Source: Termitomyces sp. T153
Lineage: Eukaryota > Basidiomycota > Agaricomycetes > Agaricales > Lyophyllaceae
NCBI GenBank assembly: GCA_018296165.2
Contig: JACKQL020000012.1
Span: 744,001-808,000, forward strand
Length of the DNA stretch: 64,000 nucleotides
Reading direction: 5' to 3'
Shown here: piece by piece, positions 46,400 to 58,341 of the stretch
Layout of the letters: each line of letters begins with the position of its first letter
Numbering within the stretch: position 1 is the stretch's first letter
The notes under the pieces: model-generated
What the model saw: the letters and a program-made list of their open reading frames with translations, nothing else
The model's database searches: none
What the model was told of the DNA's origin: nothing
Program-made: the position numbers and the translations under genes

Positions 46400-48960
46400 G
46401 GAGCTTGGCAGAGTGCTGTCAATGGAAGTCCTGGAGTTTGTCAGGGGCTCTGCTGAGGTTTTTTCAGGGTTTCCAAGTGTTGTCCTCAGGTCCATAGCCC
46501 TTCCAGCAGACCAAGTACTGGGGTCAGCCACAGACAATGTGGGAGTCAAGGATTTGGTCAACCTCATAGTGATATTTGTCCTCAACTTTAACAGAGGGCA
46601 GTCAGCTGGGGCATTGCCCAGAGAAGGAGTCTGGAGCATGCTTTTCAAGAAGTCGCATGGAGAATATGGGGTGGAGGCCCTTCAGGCCTGGGAGTATGTC
46701 GAGCTTGTAGGTGTGCATGGAGACCTTCTGGAGGACTTCAAAAGGGCCAAAACATTTGTGATTGAGCTTGATGGAGGGCCTCTGGGTCTTGAAGTTTTGT
46801 TGATCAAGCCAAACTGAAGTGCCAGGGGACCAGTCATGGTGGGATTGCATCAGGCATTGGCATGTTTGGAGTAGGCTTGATTGGCAGTGCTGATTTCACT
46901 CTGGAGGAACTGGTGAAGGGAGCAAAGGTCCTTGGTAACTTCATGGGCAATGTGGGAGGGGATATCCTTGAGGGATAGTGTGAGTCAGGAGTTGTACCCT
47001 TGTTGGCATAGAAGGAGGAAACTCCAGTGGTAGAGTGGGTCATATTGTTGTAGGTGAACTTGGCAAGGGAGAGTTCTGTATGCCAGTTGTTCTGTAAATA
47101 GTTAATGTAGAGGCAAAGATACTGTTCCAATGTCTGGTTTACTCGTTCTGTCTGTCTGTTGGTTTCTGGGTGATAGGCAGTGGAGAGATTGGTCTTTATT
47201 TTGAGTGCCTTGCATAGCAATTTCCAAAAATGGGATACAAACAGAGGTCCATGGTTGGAGACAATATCATCCAGGAGTCCATGCTTGGAGAATATGTGCT
47301 CGAAGAATAGTTTGGCAAACTCCAGAGCATTGTTGGTGGTGTGGCAGGGGATAAAGAGGGCTTGCTTGGTTAGGCAGCAGACTATGACAAGAATTGTGTC
47401 AAAACCTTCAGAGTCAGGGAGTTCACCAATGTAATCTATTGAGATCAAGAACCAGGGGCACTGGCTGATGGGCAGGAGTTTCAGTAGTCTGTGGGGATGG
47501 TGGTGGAGTACCTTGGCTCAGAGACAAGGTTTGCAGGCCCTTACATATCACATGACATCCTTCTTTATTCCTGGCCAAAAGTAAGTTTGGGAGATGAGCT
47601 GAAGAGTCTTATAAATTCCTGTGTGTCTGTGGAGTTTGTAGTCATAGCATTGCCAGAGTATATTGAGGCAAATGGATTTGTGGTCCAGAGCATAGATTTG
47701 TCCACTCTAGAGCAGGAGGTGATGGTCCAGAGATAGCATGAAGAGATTTTTGGCATTCAACTCATTGGCAGAGTTGTTGCAGGGGTCATGCTGGGTGAAG
47801 AAGGGGTCCAGGGGCAAATTTCTGATTTGGCAGAGGATTCCTTCTTCATTTGAAATCAGCACAGCATGTAGGTGTTCAGGAGGGATTATCACTTGATGGT
47901 TGAATGCATTCCGCTCAGCTTCAAATGACTTTTGTGGGTACACATTGGACCTCTGAGTGAGGGCATTGGATTTTGCGCCAAGTCATCCAGGGCAATAGTG
48001 GATGGTAAAGTCATACTCTGAGAGGGTTTTGGACCATTGAGCTTGGTGACAGCTGCATTGCTTTGTGGTTGTGAAGTATTGTAGGTTGTTGTGGTCAGAG
48101 TAGACTTGAATGCAGTGTGGGGTGGAGGTCCTTGCCTCTGGAGTCCAACTGGGAGAGTATTTTGGTGATGGCGTAGTCAGAGGCATTGCATTCAAGCACA
48201 ATCAGCAGGGAGGGGTCAAAATGGTGGAGGACCAGAGCAGAGGTGAAGGCCTTCTTGAGGAGGAGAAATACACTTTGGCACTTGCTGTTCCAGTCCCAAA
48301 GAGTGTCCTTCATTGTGAGTCAGTTGAGGGGTTTGGTGATTCTAGAGTAGTTGTTGATGAATCAGTGATAAAAGTTAGGAAACCCCAGAAATGACTGTAC
48401 CTCCTTGACATTCTGTGGCAGGGGCCAGTTGAGTATAGCATTGACTTTGGTGGGATCCATGCACATGCCATTGGGAGTAACAATGACTCCAAGGTATTTG
48501 ACCTCTGTCATGTAGAAGGAGCATTTTTTGGGTTTGGCATGGAGGTGGTACTCCCAGAGTCATTCTAGGATGTGGCAAATGTGCTCTGGATGCTCCTCCA
48601 GCAAATTCAAGTAGATCAATATGTCGTCCAGGTACACAATAACAAAAATGTTATTCATGTTGTGGAAAATGTCATTCATAAAGTACTAGAAGGTGGCAGA
48701 GGAGTTAGTCATTCCAAAGAGTGCTCTGGATGCTCCTCCAGCAAATTCAAGTAGATCAATATGTTGTCCAGGTACACAATAACAAAAATGTTGTTCATGT
48801 TGTGGAAAATGTCATTCATAAAGTACTGGAAGGTGGCAGGGGAGTTAGTCATTCCAAAGAACATTACAAGGTACTCAAAGAGGCCATAGCGGGTGTGAAA
48901 GACAGTCTTTTGAAGAGGGCATAGGAGGAGGCAAAGGCCACATTGGTAAAGGCCAAGGAC
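46400..48960 (-). pseudogene. Chromodomain Gypsy pol, type 2, minus strand, degenerate
   Basis: Minus strand, in pol order. RT (48.5-48.9 kb) has KTVFHTRYGLFEYLVMFFGM and a YLDD-type box. RNase H is at 48.0-48.3 kb (FDPSLLIVLECNASDYAITK). Integrase (46.85-47.45 kb) has SIDYIGELP, VSNHGPLF in place of the usual D-containing box, and YHPETNRQTERVNQTLEQYL. The tail at 46.6-46.85 kb has QRPSIKLNHKCFGPFEVL, followed by a chromodomain with YLVCWKGYGPEDNTWKP near 46.45 kb in another frame. Gag and protease are missing; the RT end is joined near 48.91 kb to a plus-strand element. Confidence 0.88.
48581..48860 (-). repeat. Two tandem 140-bp units inside the RT domain
   Basis: 48581-48720 and 48721-48860 are near-identical direct repeats, each starting GTGCTCTGGATGCTCC. 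Both cover the RT active-site box. The 48581 unit still encodes YLDD, while the 48721 unit reads YLDN through a GAC to AAC change. Confidence 0.9.
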
Positions 48961-49527
48961 AACATAGCATGCTACTATGACCATTGCCAGACACTAGCCC
49001 CAGTCTACAAGCCAGAGGACCATGTGTACTTGGAGAGCTCAGATATTAAGACAACAAGGCCATCTCAAAAACTGTTACATCATCATCTTGGCCCCTTCAT
49101 GGTTGAGAAGAAAGTGGGGCCTTTAGCATACCAACTTAAGCTCCCAGCAGACCTACGCCAATTGCACCTAGTCTTCAATGTTGTCAAACTTTTCCCAGCA
49201 CTGGAAGATCCAGTTCCTGGCCACTGCCCTAAGCCACCCCCACTACTAGTCCTGGTCAATGATGAGAAGGAGTATAAGGTGGAGAAAATCTTGAATAGCA
49301 GGATATTCTCAGGAAAGCTGCAGCTCAAGGTGAAGTGGAAGGGATATGGCATTGAAAATATCTCTTGGGAACTACAGGCCAATGTGTGTGCACCTGCCCT
49401 GGTCCAGAACTTCTACTGTAGGCATCCTAATGACCCAAAAGCCATTCAAGGCATCTACTCCATTTCAGCAGTGGACCAGGCAATTTATGACTTCTTCTAC
49501 CCAGTGCATCAATATGCTGCACACTAG
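48915..49527 (+). pseudogene. Gypsy integrase tail with chromodomain, plus strand
   Basis: Nearly intact frame: KAKDNIACYYDHCQTLAP, VYLESSDIKTTRPSQKLLHH, LGPFMVEKKVGPLAYQLKLP, LHLVFNVVKLFPALEDPVPG, then chromodomain EKEYKVEKILNSRIF and LKVKWKGYGIENISWEL, ending YDFFYPVHQYAAH. It runs into a polypurine tract and the LTR at 49539. Upstream parts are replaced by the inverted type-2 element. The chromodomain keeps the W and Y/F positions that bind methylated histone in the family. Confidence 0.88.
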
Positions 49528-49538
49528 AAGGGAGGTGA

Positions 49539-49908
49539 TGTCAGTGAACTGCCAATGCACATGTTTGGTCATGTGTTTGGTCACCTGATCAGTTGCCATG
49601 TGTATTCTGTGCAGAACCCACATGGCAAGATATGCACATGTTTGGTAAGGTCATGGTCACATGATCAGTTGCTATGTGCATTTTGCACAGAACCCACATG
49701 GCAAGGTATGCACATGTTTGGCAATGTCACATGACTGGAGTAGATTTTCCAAACCCTGGCATTAGAGATCCTCAGACTTGTTCTCTTTAAATCTCCCTCT
49801 GCCAGGTATGTAGTCCTACTTGTAGACATTGTACTGTGCTGAATAGACTTTGGATCTCCCTCTGCCAGTTGTGTGATTGAGCCACAGCCTCCAGAGGTTG
49901 CCCTTACA
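49539..49908 (+). mobile_element. 3' LTR, Gypsy family A
   Basis: The polypurine stretch AGAAGGGAGGTGA is followed by TGTCAGTGAACTGCC; the LTR ends TTGCCCTTACA, 370 bp. U3 contains two copies of a unit with ACATGTTTGGT and CAGAACCCACATGGCAAG. The 3' third has the direct repeats (49792-49805 and 49852-49868) of GGATCTCCCTCTGCCAG. Confidence 0.85.
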
Positions 49909-50384
49909 GTGCCTTTGGTACAGACCATAGCTTGTCTATAATGTATGCGATGGGCTGTGCACCTATTATATGAGACAATGAATCTTAAGAAACTGGGTTC
50001 CATCAATCCTTATGTTATGCTTATGTAAAATTATGTAAGTTGGCTGGCTTCATATTTTTGGCCAGTTCCTTAGAAAAATCAATTGATCATGTAAACATTA
50101 AAAACATCGCACCAAATCTCTCTTTCTTTCTCCCTAAAAACTGAAGCTTCCAACATTGTCTCTGCTTTGCTATGAGAAAAGGCTTTGATTGGCTTGATAG
50201 ACTGTCCTGAAGAGGCTTTACTTACTTGGCCATGTATTACTCTACTACTGAGTGTCATCTCCAATTACTGATCAAAGTGATAACCAGATCTTCACTATTG
50301 CATCTTTTATCAGGCTATTTCTTAGCATTGAGTAGCTTTCTATCCTTGAGGTGGGCCTTCTTTTCTTTGCCTAATTGTCTGATG
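49909..50384. other. CpG-poor, no gene seen
   Basis: No ORF or recognised repeat between the LTR and the next LTR fragment. Confidence 0.4.
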
Positions 50385-50517
50385 GCTTGTTCTCTTTAGA
50401 TCTCCCTGCGCCAGGTGTGTAGTCCTACCCGTAGACATTGTACTGTGCTGAATAGACTTTGGATCTCCCTCTGCCAGTTGTGTGATTGAGCCACAGCCTC
50501 CAGAGATCATCCTTACA
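50385..50517 (+). mobile_element. Family-A LTR 3' end (R/U5), truncated 5' LTR
   Basis: Carries both direct repeats and ends CATCCTTACA, directly before a gag-like region. The U3 part is missing or diverged. Confidence 0.65.
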
Positions 50518-53500
50518 AGTGCAGTCTCCAGTGGTTGGGACTGCAGCTAAGAGAACAGAGGTGACTGGACAACATAGTTAGTTGCAGCTGTTTGGGTCAG
50601 CTAGGAGGCCCATTATGCATGTGGTCTTGAGGTCTATGCATGCAAGAGGCAGTATGGGCCAGGGGCCTCCCCAAACTGTGGCTGCAATGCAGGCAGCAAG
50701 AAAACACCTTGCTTCAGAAAAGAATGTAGTGTGTAGTTGCCATAGCATCAGGCCAACCAGGCAAGGATGCTGGGCAGTCTGTTAACTGTTATAAGTGCAG
50801 AAAGTCTGGGCATTTTGTGCATGAATGTAGGGAGCTAGCTAAGCCAGCCCCCTGAGTAGTCATGTGGGCAGCCCATACAGCTGCTCCATCAGATGTGGGA
50901 GAAGCCAACAATGAGCAGGACAAAGAGCCTGCTGAGGCCAATGTTGATGATGCAGTTGAGTCCAATGGAACTCAGGAGCATGGGAAAGAGTATGTTGACT
51001 TAGAAATGTACAACAACAAGTACTATACTTGTGGTAGTGACAGTGAGGGGCTGTTTGCCCTCACAGAGGTCCCTACTGGTGAGTGTAGGAAGAAGGAATC
51101 TAGTAATAACGTTTGTATGCAAAAGGTGCAGCTTGTGGCATCTAAAGGTGCCATGGACTGCCCAGTGCTGCCAGCACAAGACAAAGAATGTCTTGTTACT
51201 TGGGTGGAGGTAAATGGCCAATGAGCATGGATGCTGTGGGACTCAGGGAGTACTACTTATGGTATCACACTGTTGTTTGCTCATGTAGCTGGATACAGGT
51301 GGCACCATTGGCCACCCCCACCACCCTGCAGGTGGGAATGATTGAAAGGTGTTCCATAGTGAACTATAGTGCCAGGGTTACCATAAAGGTCCCAGGCAAG
51401 ATTTGCAATGTCTATGTGGACATTGCAAACTTTGATCACTACAACATGATTGTAGGGACACCATTCATGAGGACCCATAAGGTCCTCCTTGATTTTGCAA
51501 ATGGCCAGGTGGTTATTGACAGAAAGGCAATGCCAGCTCACAAGTTGGAGCTGGAGGATGCCAATGGCTGTGCATGATGCTTTTGCTCTGTGAAAAAGTG
51601 GCATGAAGAGTGGCCCTGACTCCCTGGTGGACTCAAGCAGCCCACTGTGGAGGAGGTAGCAGATGAGGATGAGGTTTGGGTAACCAAAAGTTTATCCCAG
51701 GACCACCTGTCACTAATAGTCCCAGAGGAAGAACACCAAAGGAGTACTCCTCAGAAGAGGGGGGAGAGTACACCAGAAGGTTCAAGCTGACCCTTTGATG
51801 GCAAGGGAATGGAACATTTGGGATAGACCAATCCCAAAGCCTACCCTTGAATGGGTATATGACCCATAGATGCTGTAGGAGTGGAATTAAGTTATTGCTG
51901 ACCTGATGTGGCAGGAAGGGGTAAGAAGACTGACCCCTGATGTTGAAATATACAGAATGGCTACAGAGGATGAAATATCTGAGCCTGGAAAGTTCAAATA
52001 CTCATGGACAGAAGCAAGAAGCAGGACAATCTATTGTCCTGCTTGATCAAACATACCAGACAAATCAGAGATTCATTTGATGCCCTTACATGACAAGTAT
52101 GCAAAGCCTGTGCCACCAGTGAAATTGGCCAAGGAAGAGCATCACTCCTCACTGAGGGTACATGGGAGGAAGGCATGGTCATCCAAGCTAACAGAAGGCA
52201 ATATTCCCTGCCTTTGACAGCAGTGGTATGATGAGTTCCAAGACATTGTCAATGAAACAAAGGAGGAACTCCCTCCTTGGTAAGAAATGAATCATGAGAT
52301 AAATCTCATTGATGAGACCAAATAGTACCATACTTCATGCCAAGGTGCCCTGAGTCACTTCAGCAGCAGTTGCAGAATAAAATTGACCACTATGTGCATG
52401 CTAAGTGGTGGGAACCTTGTGTGGCCAACTAAGCTGTACCACTATTAATGGAAGAAGTGCAAGCTATATGCCAAGTGTGTAGAGTGCCTTGGCCATGTAA
52501 TTGATTCACAGGATATACACCCTGATATGGATAAGTTGAATAGGATCCAGGAGTGGTGCACTCCTTGAACCTACAACAACATCCAATGGTTTGTAGGATT
52601 GGTGGACTACATTGGGAATTTCTTGCCTGATGTCTCTGCATATACTGGGCCATTAATGGCCATGACACAGAACAGGTCGCCATTTCATTGGTGACCTATT
52701 CACCAATGGTGTTTTGACATGATCAAAAGAATCTATGCCAAAACCCCAGTGATATGCCTAATTGATCCTTGGCATGAGGATCCTATCTGGCTGATCTACA
52801 ACACCTCAAAGACAAGTGTGTACAGACAAGGTCCAAGCTGGCAGAAATGTTGGCCAGCTGGATTCATATATAAGAAGTTCATCAATGCACAGCAAAATTA
52901 TGCCATGCATGAGCAGATACCTTGGCTATCCTAGAAGCCCTCCTCAAGTGGGAGGATAAGCTTCTGGGTACAAGATCCATGTGATAATGAACCATAAGGC
53001 TCTTGAGTTTTTCAAAACTCAACAGAATCTGTCACTGTGTCAACAATGGTGGATGGACTATATGTTGAGGTTCAATTTTGACATTACTTATGTGAAAGGA
53101 GAGCTCAATAACGTAGCAGACTGCTTAGGTGATACATCACCTCCTAGCTAACCATGTGCCTCCCTCCTAGGTGAAACATGCGTATACTTATGACATACAC
53201 TTCCTTGATCACTATTGGTCCAGGAGTGCCATTCATGCAGACTTGTTCACATAGGTAAACAATGAACCCCTTTGTCAACTCCAAATCATTGGAGTACCTG
53301 CTGCAGTACAGGAGTACAATGGGTAGTATGCCCCCACTGCTGATAGCAGGGAGTGCTTCTGAGTGCTCCTCCAAATCCAGGAGAGTAGAGGCCACTCCCC
53401 CCTAGGCATAGCTGAATGGCTGCACTATGGAGAGGCAGGCATCTTCACTCACCTCTTGCACCAACCTGTGGAGGAGGTGAGAGCTGTGCTAGCACTAGCA

Positions 53501-54136
53501 AAGGAGCCCATGTCAGCAGCTCCTTCTGTAAGTGCAGCCACAACTGAGGCAGGGCCTTTGTTATTAGTGGCTTTGGCCACTACCAACCCAGCATTGAGCT
53601 CTGGTGTGTCCTTAGAGGATGCACCTTCAGAGGAGTCTATGAACTTGGACTACATCAATGATTCTGCATTGACCATAGATGCCCAACCAGCAACAACTCC
53701 ACAAGTCATCCCCAGCTCCTCAGAAGTGGTGGTAGCAACTAATGTTGCAACTCCTACTGCCTCTGAGGCTGGAGCCAGTGGCTCCAGTGATATGGCTAAT
53801 GCTGTATTAGAGTGCTGGGTGGACATTGTGAGCAGCAAGGAAGTGGAAGCCTTGAAGATGGATAAATAAGCCAGGTGAGCTACTATTGGAGCTCACAGCA
53901 GAAGATAATTCCATGTGGGCATTTGGAGCCCACTTGTTGCACTCAGCACAGTTGGACAGCACACTGAGATATGTTGTCCAGGTAGGATTGGATGGTCCTA
54001 CCAAAGTTATAACATAGGAATTTGTGATTGAATCCCAGTGCACACTCTCAGGTGGGATGCCATATCCCACCCCTTTTTATCATTACTTCATTTTCCTGTT
54101 TGAAGTGAGTCCATTAATAGACTCAAAAGAGGGATA
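50518..54136 (+). pseudogene. Gypsy gag-pol body, type 3, with deleted RT core
   Basis: Gag ends with a CCHC knuckle CYKCRKSGHFVHEC (50787-50828). The protease site DSGS is at 51240-51251, and the flap-side motif MIVGTPFMRTHKVLLDF follows near 51.45 kb in another frame. The RT begins near 52.28 kb (NHEINLIDET) but jumps at about 52.43 kb straight to KKCKLYAKCVECLGHVIDS, so the fingers/palm with the active site are deleted. The RNase H end is near 53.0-53.1 kb (ALEFFKTQQNLSLCQQWWMD, VKGELNNVADCL). No integrase was found. A Ser/Thr/Ala-rich frame (53363-53869) ends the body. A purine tract precedes TGTAACAG at 54137. Confidence 0.8.
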
Positions 54137-54350
54137 TGTAACAGAGCAGTTATTACTAGCTTTACTTTACATTATTTATATTAATTATTAACTATATGGA
54201 TGGCATCACATGACACTATCTCTAAAACTACTCTACTCTTACTTATGTAAGGCAGTGCCTTACTTCATACTTTGTAGACAGAACTAACAACTGGTTTTGA
54301 TTTACAGAGTGTGAACCATAAGCTGCACAACCTGTAATGGAAACATTACA
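54137..54350 (+). mobile_element. Possible 3' LTR, 214 bp
   Basis: AAAAGAGGGATA is followed by TGTAACAGAGCAG, and the candidate ends GGAAACATTACA (TGTAA...TTACA). There is no second copy in the window to confirm it. Confidence 0.4.
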
Positions 54351-54906
54351 ACTCCACACCCCCACCCTTGGACTGTGCTGCCTGCCCCTTGCCTGCTGCC
54401 TGCTTAGTTGCTTGCTATCTGCTTAATTGCTCACCACTCACTTGTCACTTACCACTTCCTTGGTCTCTAGGGCCACATTGGCCTCTCTATAGCACCAGAC
54501 AACCACTTGCACACCTGGCCTCTGACTCTCTGTGCACCCCCCCCCTCTTATTGACTCCATTGCTTGCTATATGGCCTGCCCCTTGTCCACCTCCAGCCTG
54601 CCACTACTTTTATGCTGGCTCACTGGTCCCTCACTTGTTGCTTGCTGTAGCCTGCTGGTCACCTCTTCATTGGCTGGCTGTCAGCCAAACCTCCTACCAC
54701 CACTACCTCTATATTATGTGTATGGTACTCTATAACTATGATTCAGCTTAAACCACCATAAAACCACCATGCTCCTTACTTGCAAGCCCTGGCTGCTCCT
54801 TTAGCCCAGCCTACTCTACTTGGGCCACTATACTGCACTCTTGAGCAATGTTCTCTACCCACCCAAAGCTGTGTCCTGTCAGGTTGACAGACCTTAGGGG
54901 GGGTGA
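54351..54906. other. Leader or internal remnant of the next element
   Basis: No reliable ORF (frames rich in Leu/Cys/Ala are composition-driven). It ends in the purine tract TTAGGGGGGGTGA that precedes the LTR at 54907. Confidence 0.4.
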
Positions 54907-55093
54907 TGTAAGGGGACCAGTCTTCAGACCATCCCACCCTTGCCTAGCTTAGTCTGTGGGGATTGGCACCTCTATTTAGCCAACCTCCAGACTGCCTGGC
55001 CCCTTCTTACTCATACACCATCTCAGCTCCCAGGCCTAATGGGTATATCATACCTGGCACATGGTATATTATTGTCAATCATTGATCCTTCTA

Positions 55094-55730
55094 CAGTCAA
55101 ACCTCTCATAACTGATGGCCCTTGTAACCAATAACCCCTTCAATCCAATGGGTTTTTGGCATCCACTGACTTTGTTTGCAGGTAAATTTGATAAACCTCC
55201 AATACCCAATATTTGATGGGTCCCAGGAAGGGTCATAACCAATAATTTGCCCAAAAAGTATAGATTTTCATCATAATTAATTGGTTTCTCCTAAGTATGT
55301 ATATGATAGAAGAATCACTGTATTATTGACATACCATTGTAATTTTAATGGGAAATTGAAAAAAAAAGATACAACAATGGGGTCACATGACTTGATGTCA
55401 GGCTCTGCCAATGTCATATTTCCCACAGTTCATTTCTGGTAAATTTGCAGTCCTAGCAATTGGAATCCTCAGACTTGTTCTCTCTGGATTTCCCTCTGCC
55501 AGGTATGTAGTTGGTTCCTGCTGTGCCACTACTGTCAATAGATTTACTCTTAACAAATATTTCACTAAAAATTCAAATAGTTATTAGCAGTGATGTATAT
55601 CATGTCTACTTATACTAAAAGGAAGCATTAGAAAAGACTCTACAATGACCCCTCTTATATCTGATACTCCCTAATAATCAATACTTTTTGGCTTCCATGG
55701 AAGGGCCATTGATTATGAGAGGTTTGACTA
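55094..55730. mobile_element. Pogo-like MITE nested in the LTR
   Basis: Left end CAGTCAAACCTCTCATAA; the right end in reverse complement is TAGTCAAACCTCTCATAA. Inverted ends of about 30 bp continue to ATGGCCCTT, and TA lies on each side (55092-55093 and 55731-55732), the target duplication of Tc1/mariner/pogo elements. There is no transposase. The 637-bp length includes a nested LTR fragment. Confidence 0.85.
55396..55545 (+). mobile_element. Family-A LTR fragment nested in the MITE
   Basis: From TGTCAGGCTCTGCC through the first direct repeat and GTATGTAGT; it stops before the second repeat. It is most like the copy at 18406-18690. Confidence 0.65.
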
Positions 55731-55962
55731 TACTACTGGGCCCAATTAGTCATGTCATCCTTGCTTCTGTCTTGCCCTCTGCCTCTGCCTCTTGCTAGAT
55801 GCCTGTCCCTTGCCTGCTGTGCCTTGTTCCAGCTTGCTAATTGCTTGCTCTGGCCTAATGGTCAGGTTATGAGTGGCTGCTCTTGCTGGGTTTACCTGTG
55901 GAGTGGTTATTCCCTTACAGTAGGTAGATTGTTGTCAATGAATCAGAGTATTATGGGCTGAC

Positions 55963-56331
55963 TGTCAAGGGACTTCCATTTCCAACCTCTATAACTGGTT
56001 CCAGCACCTCTGCAGCTTGTTTGACATCTCCAGGGCTCTTTCTAGAACCCCAGAGATCTCTGGAAAACTGCAGAATTCTCCATATCACCTCAGCAATCAT
56101 TGCCCTAGGGTTAGGAGCAGTTCTGATCTTCTGTACAGTAGTTCCCATGCCTCTGCCACCCACTAATATGCTGCACCAAGCAGCAGGGATCCTTAGACTT
56201 GTTCTCTTCAGATTCCCCTCTGCTAGGTGATTAGTTACTGGTTGTATTGTTGTCTACTCTGCTAATATACTTCAGATTCCCCTCTACTAGCTATGTGACT
56301 CCAATCTGCTGCTCCAGAGGTTGCTCTTACA
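55963..56331 (+). mobile_element. 5' LTR, family A with a second U3 type
   Basis: Starts TGTCAAGGGACTTCC and ends TTGCTCTTACA, 369 bp. U3 matches the fragment at 37982-38202; the 3' third carries the diverged direct repeats. The flanks differ (CTGAC and GCAGA), so it is joined to an internal region on the right. Confidence 0.75.
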
Positions 56332-56820
56332 GCAGAACAAGTCTCCTAACACTAGTCTGGAAGCTCCCCTCATAGCTGCAAAGAACCTCTGAACCACTAT
56401 CCATTGCTTCCCCACCAGGATTAAAAACTGTGAAGTTCTATGTCTCAGCTTGCCAACCCAGACACACCCTCAGAGGCCCCAGCCCTACAGGACAAAGCCT
56501 GGACTTGCCTGCTACAGTTAGAGACCCAGGTGCAGTTAACACAATCATCTCTCACCCAGCATATGACTAAACTCTCTACTCTCTGTCAAATGACAGATTT
56601 TATCTCCCAATCACTCCAGGCATTGCTTGAATGCCTAACCCCTAACTCTGCCCCTCCCACAGCTGCAGAACCAGCCCCAACCCCCTCCACACCTGTCCCT
56701 GCAACTCTGGTGACCCTATGGCCATGGATTCCATGTGCAGCACTACCAGATGCATATGATGGTGCCTGCTCTAGAGGGGAGCAATTTCTGCAGTCCTGCC
56801 TCACCTATATTCACCTCTAG
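56332..56820 (+). pseudogene. Gypsy leader and N-terminal gag
   Basis: After the LTR, a leader of about 108 bases, then an ORF 56440-56820 (126 residues). It is Pro/Thr-rich in the middle and ends in LPDAYDGACSRGEQFLQSCL, the start of the gag core. The frame stops there; weak gag-like sequence may go on to about 57.1 kb before the solo LTR at 57279. Confidence 0.65.
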
Positions 56821-57278
56821 ATAGTGGAATGGTAAAACAAACTTGCTCACATGTTATTTCATTCGCTTCAGAGTCAATGAAAGCATTCAGTTCACCTCTT
56901 TCAAATCCCATGCCATATTCAACAGGATCAAGCTTTCATGGGCTTAGTTCAATGATGTAATCATGAAAAGGTCAACTCACCATCACAGCATCATGACTGA
57001 GTGGTTTACTAGTGCAAACCAAAACACTTTTTTTGATACAAAAATCCCATGTCTGTAGAATACCTTTTCAAAGACATAGTGTTTGCAATCAGAGAGGAGA
57101 TCATCTAGTTATTCATACTGTTACAACTTGCAGTGTCCCAAAGTCAGTGGCCACAATTTATCAAATTGCTACTGTTAGGTTTTAAACTGTTGGCTTTCAC
57201 TGATAGGATAGGATTCCATATGAACAGCCAGGGCCTGTTTTCCATAGCTTGTGTACTAGCCTATATGCCTGTTATATC

Positions 57279-58341
57279 TGTCATGACCCACTCCCTGGAA
57301 CCCTGAACATCATTTCTAACCTGCTCACTCCCCCAGAGTTCCCCCCCAATGCCCTGCCAAACTCCCCCAACCATCATCCACCCTCCACACTCACTCTGGG
57401 TAACTCCGGCACTTCTCCAGCAAACCCCAACAGCCCCCTGGCTAACTCTGACACCTTCTCCACAGCTGTCAATGCTTCTCTTGGTTCTCCTGAGCCCCTG
57501 GGCCTCCCTCAGTGTTTCTGACTCCAGTGCACAGTCACCAACCTATCTCCCTGGTTCCCCCAACCTACTCTGGAGCATCACAATGACCCTGGAACAGCCT
57601 GCATCCTCAATTGATCCCATCAGAATATTGCTGTGGCCTGTCCCTTGACCACAACCAATACCCATCAACTCCACATGGCTCCATTGAGCCTCACTGCCAC
57701 ACCCACTGACCCCTGGAGCTCTCCAATAGTCAGTATATAAGTTGTAGAGTAGCTCCTTGTACTCCAGTCTTGATATTGCGTTAACTGGTTACTTGTAACT
57801 CATGTTTCTTTTGTTTCCATTTCTATTTCTTTAGTCTTGAATCTTCCTTTCCTCAGTTCTGTCTTGTCTTGTCTCTGTCTTGCCTTGACTGTCTCTGTTT
57901 TCTTTGTTTCCCTGAGTCCCTTTCATCTCTGATGTCATTATGAACTCTGCACACATGCTACAACCTCCAAACATTCCTATGACAATTCCAGACCTCACCC
58001 TTTGCTCGGTTCCAGAACCCATTGGTCTTGATTGATTCCCCATCCAACTCCAGCTCTGCTCCCATCACCCACAAAGCCTCTGCATACCTGCAATCTATTT
58101 ATGTGCCTACAAACATGTCCCTGACACCCACTCAAGCCCAATGTTAACATACTTGGTCTTAGATTTCTCTGAACCACTCTGGACTTGCTTGGACCACTCC
58201 CCTTGGTTTCTTCTTGCAAGTCTCTATCCTTTGCACCACCTCCAGAATGCTAAGTTATAAGCACAGGACATCATGTCTGCCTAGTAAGGACTCACCAGTG
58301 TAGCTGTGTAGCTGAGCCCCCATAGTCAGTGGAACCTGACA
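57279..58341 (+). mobile_element. Older solo LTR, family C
   Basis: Starts TGTCATGACCCACTC and ends GGAACCTGACA, flanked by ATATC at 57274-57278 and 58342-58346 (perfect 5-bp target duplication). It follows the 20672 copy throughout, with most CG pairs changed to TG or CA. TATATAA is kept at 57734-57740. Confidence 0.9.

Larger units (their letters stand above)
54907..55919 (+). mobile_element. LTR with perfect 8-bp inverted ends, split by a MITE
   Basis: Starts TGTAAGGGGACC after a polypurine tract and ends TTCCCTTACA; TGTAAGGG and CCCTTACA are exact inverted repeats. Without the nested MITE it is about 375 bp, close to the 370-bp family-A LTRs. It is a 3' LTR and not solo, as the left flank is a purine tract and flanking 5-mers differ. 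Confidence 0.6.

Noticed and set aside
54368..54751. Leu/Cys/Ala-rich 127-residue ORF resembling membrane segments
   Set aside because: Low-complexity CTGCC/TTGC composition between two elements with no conserved motif.
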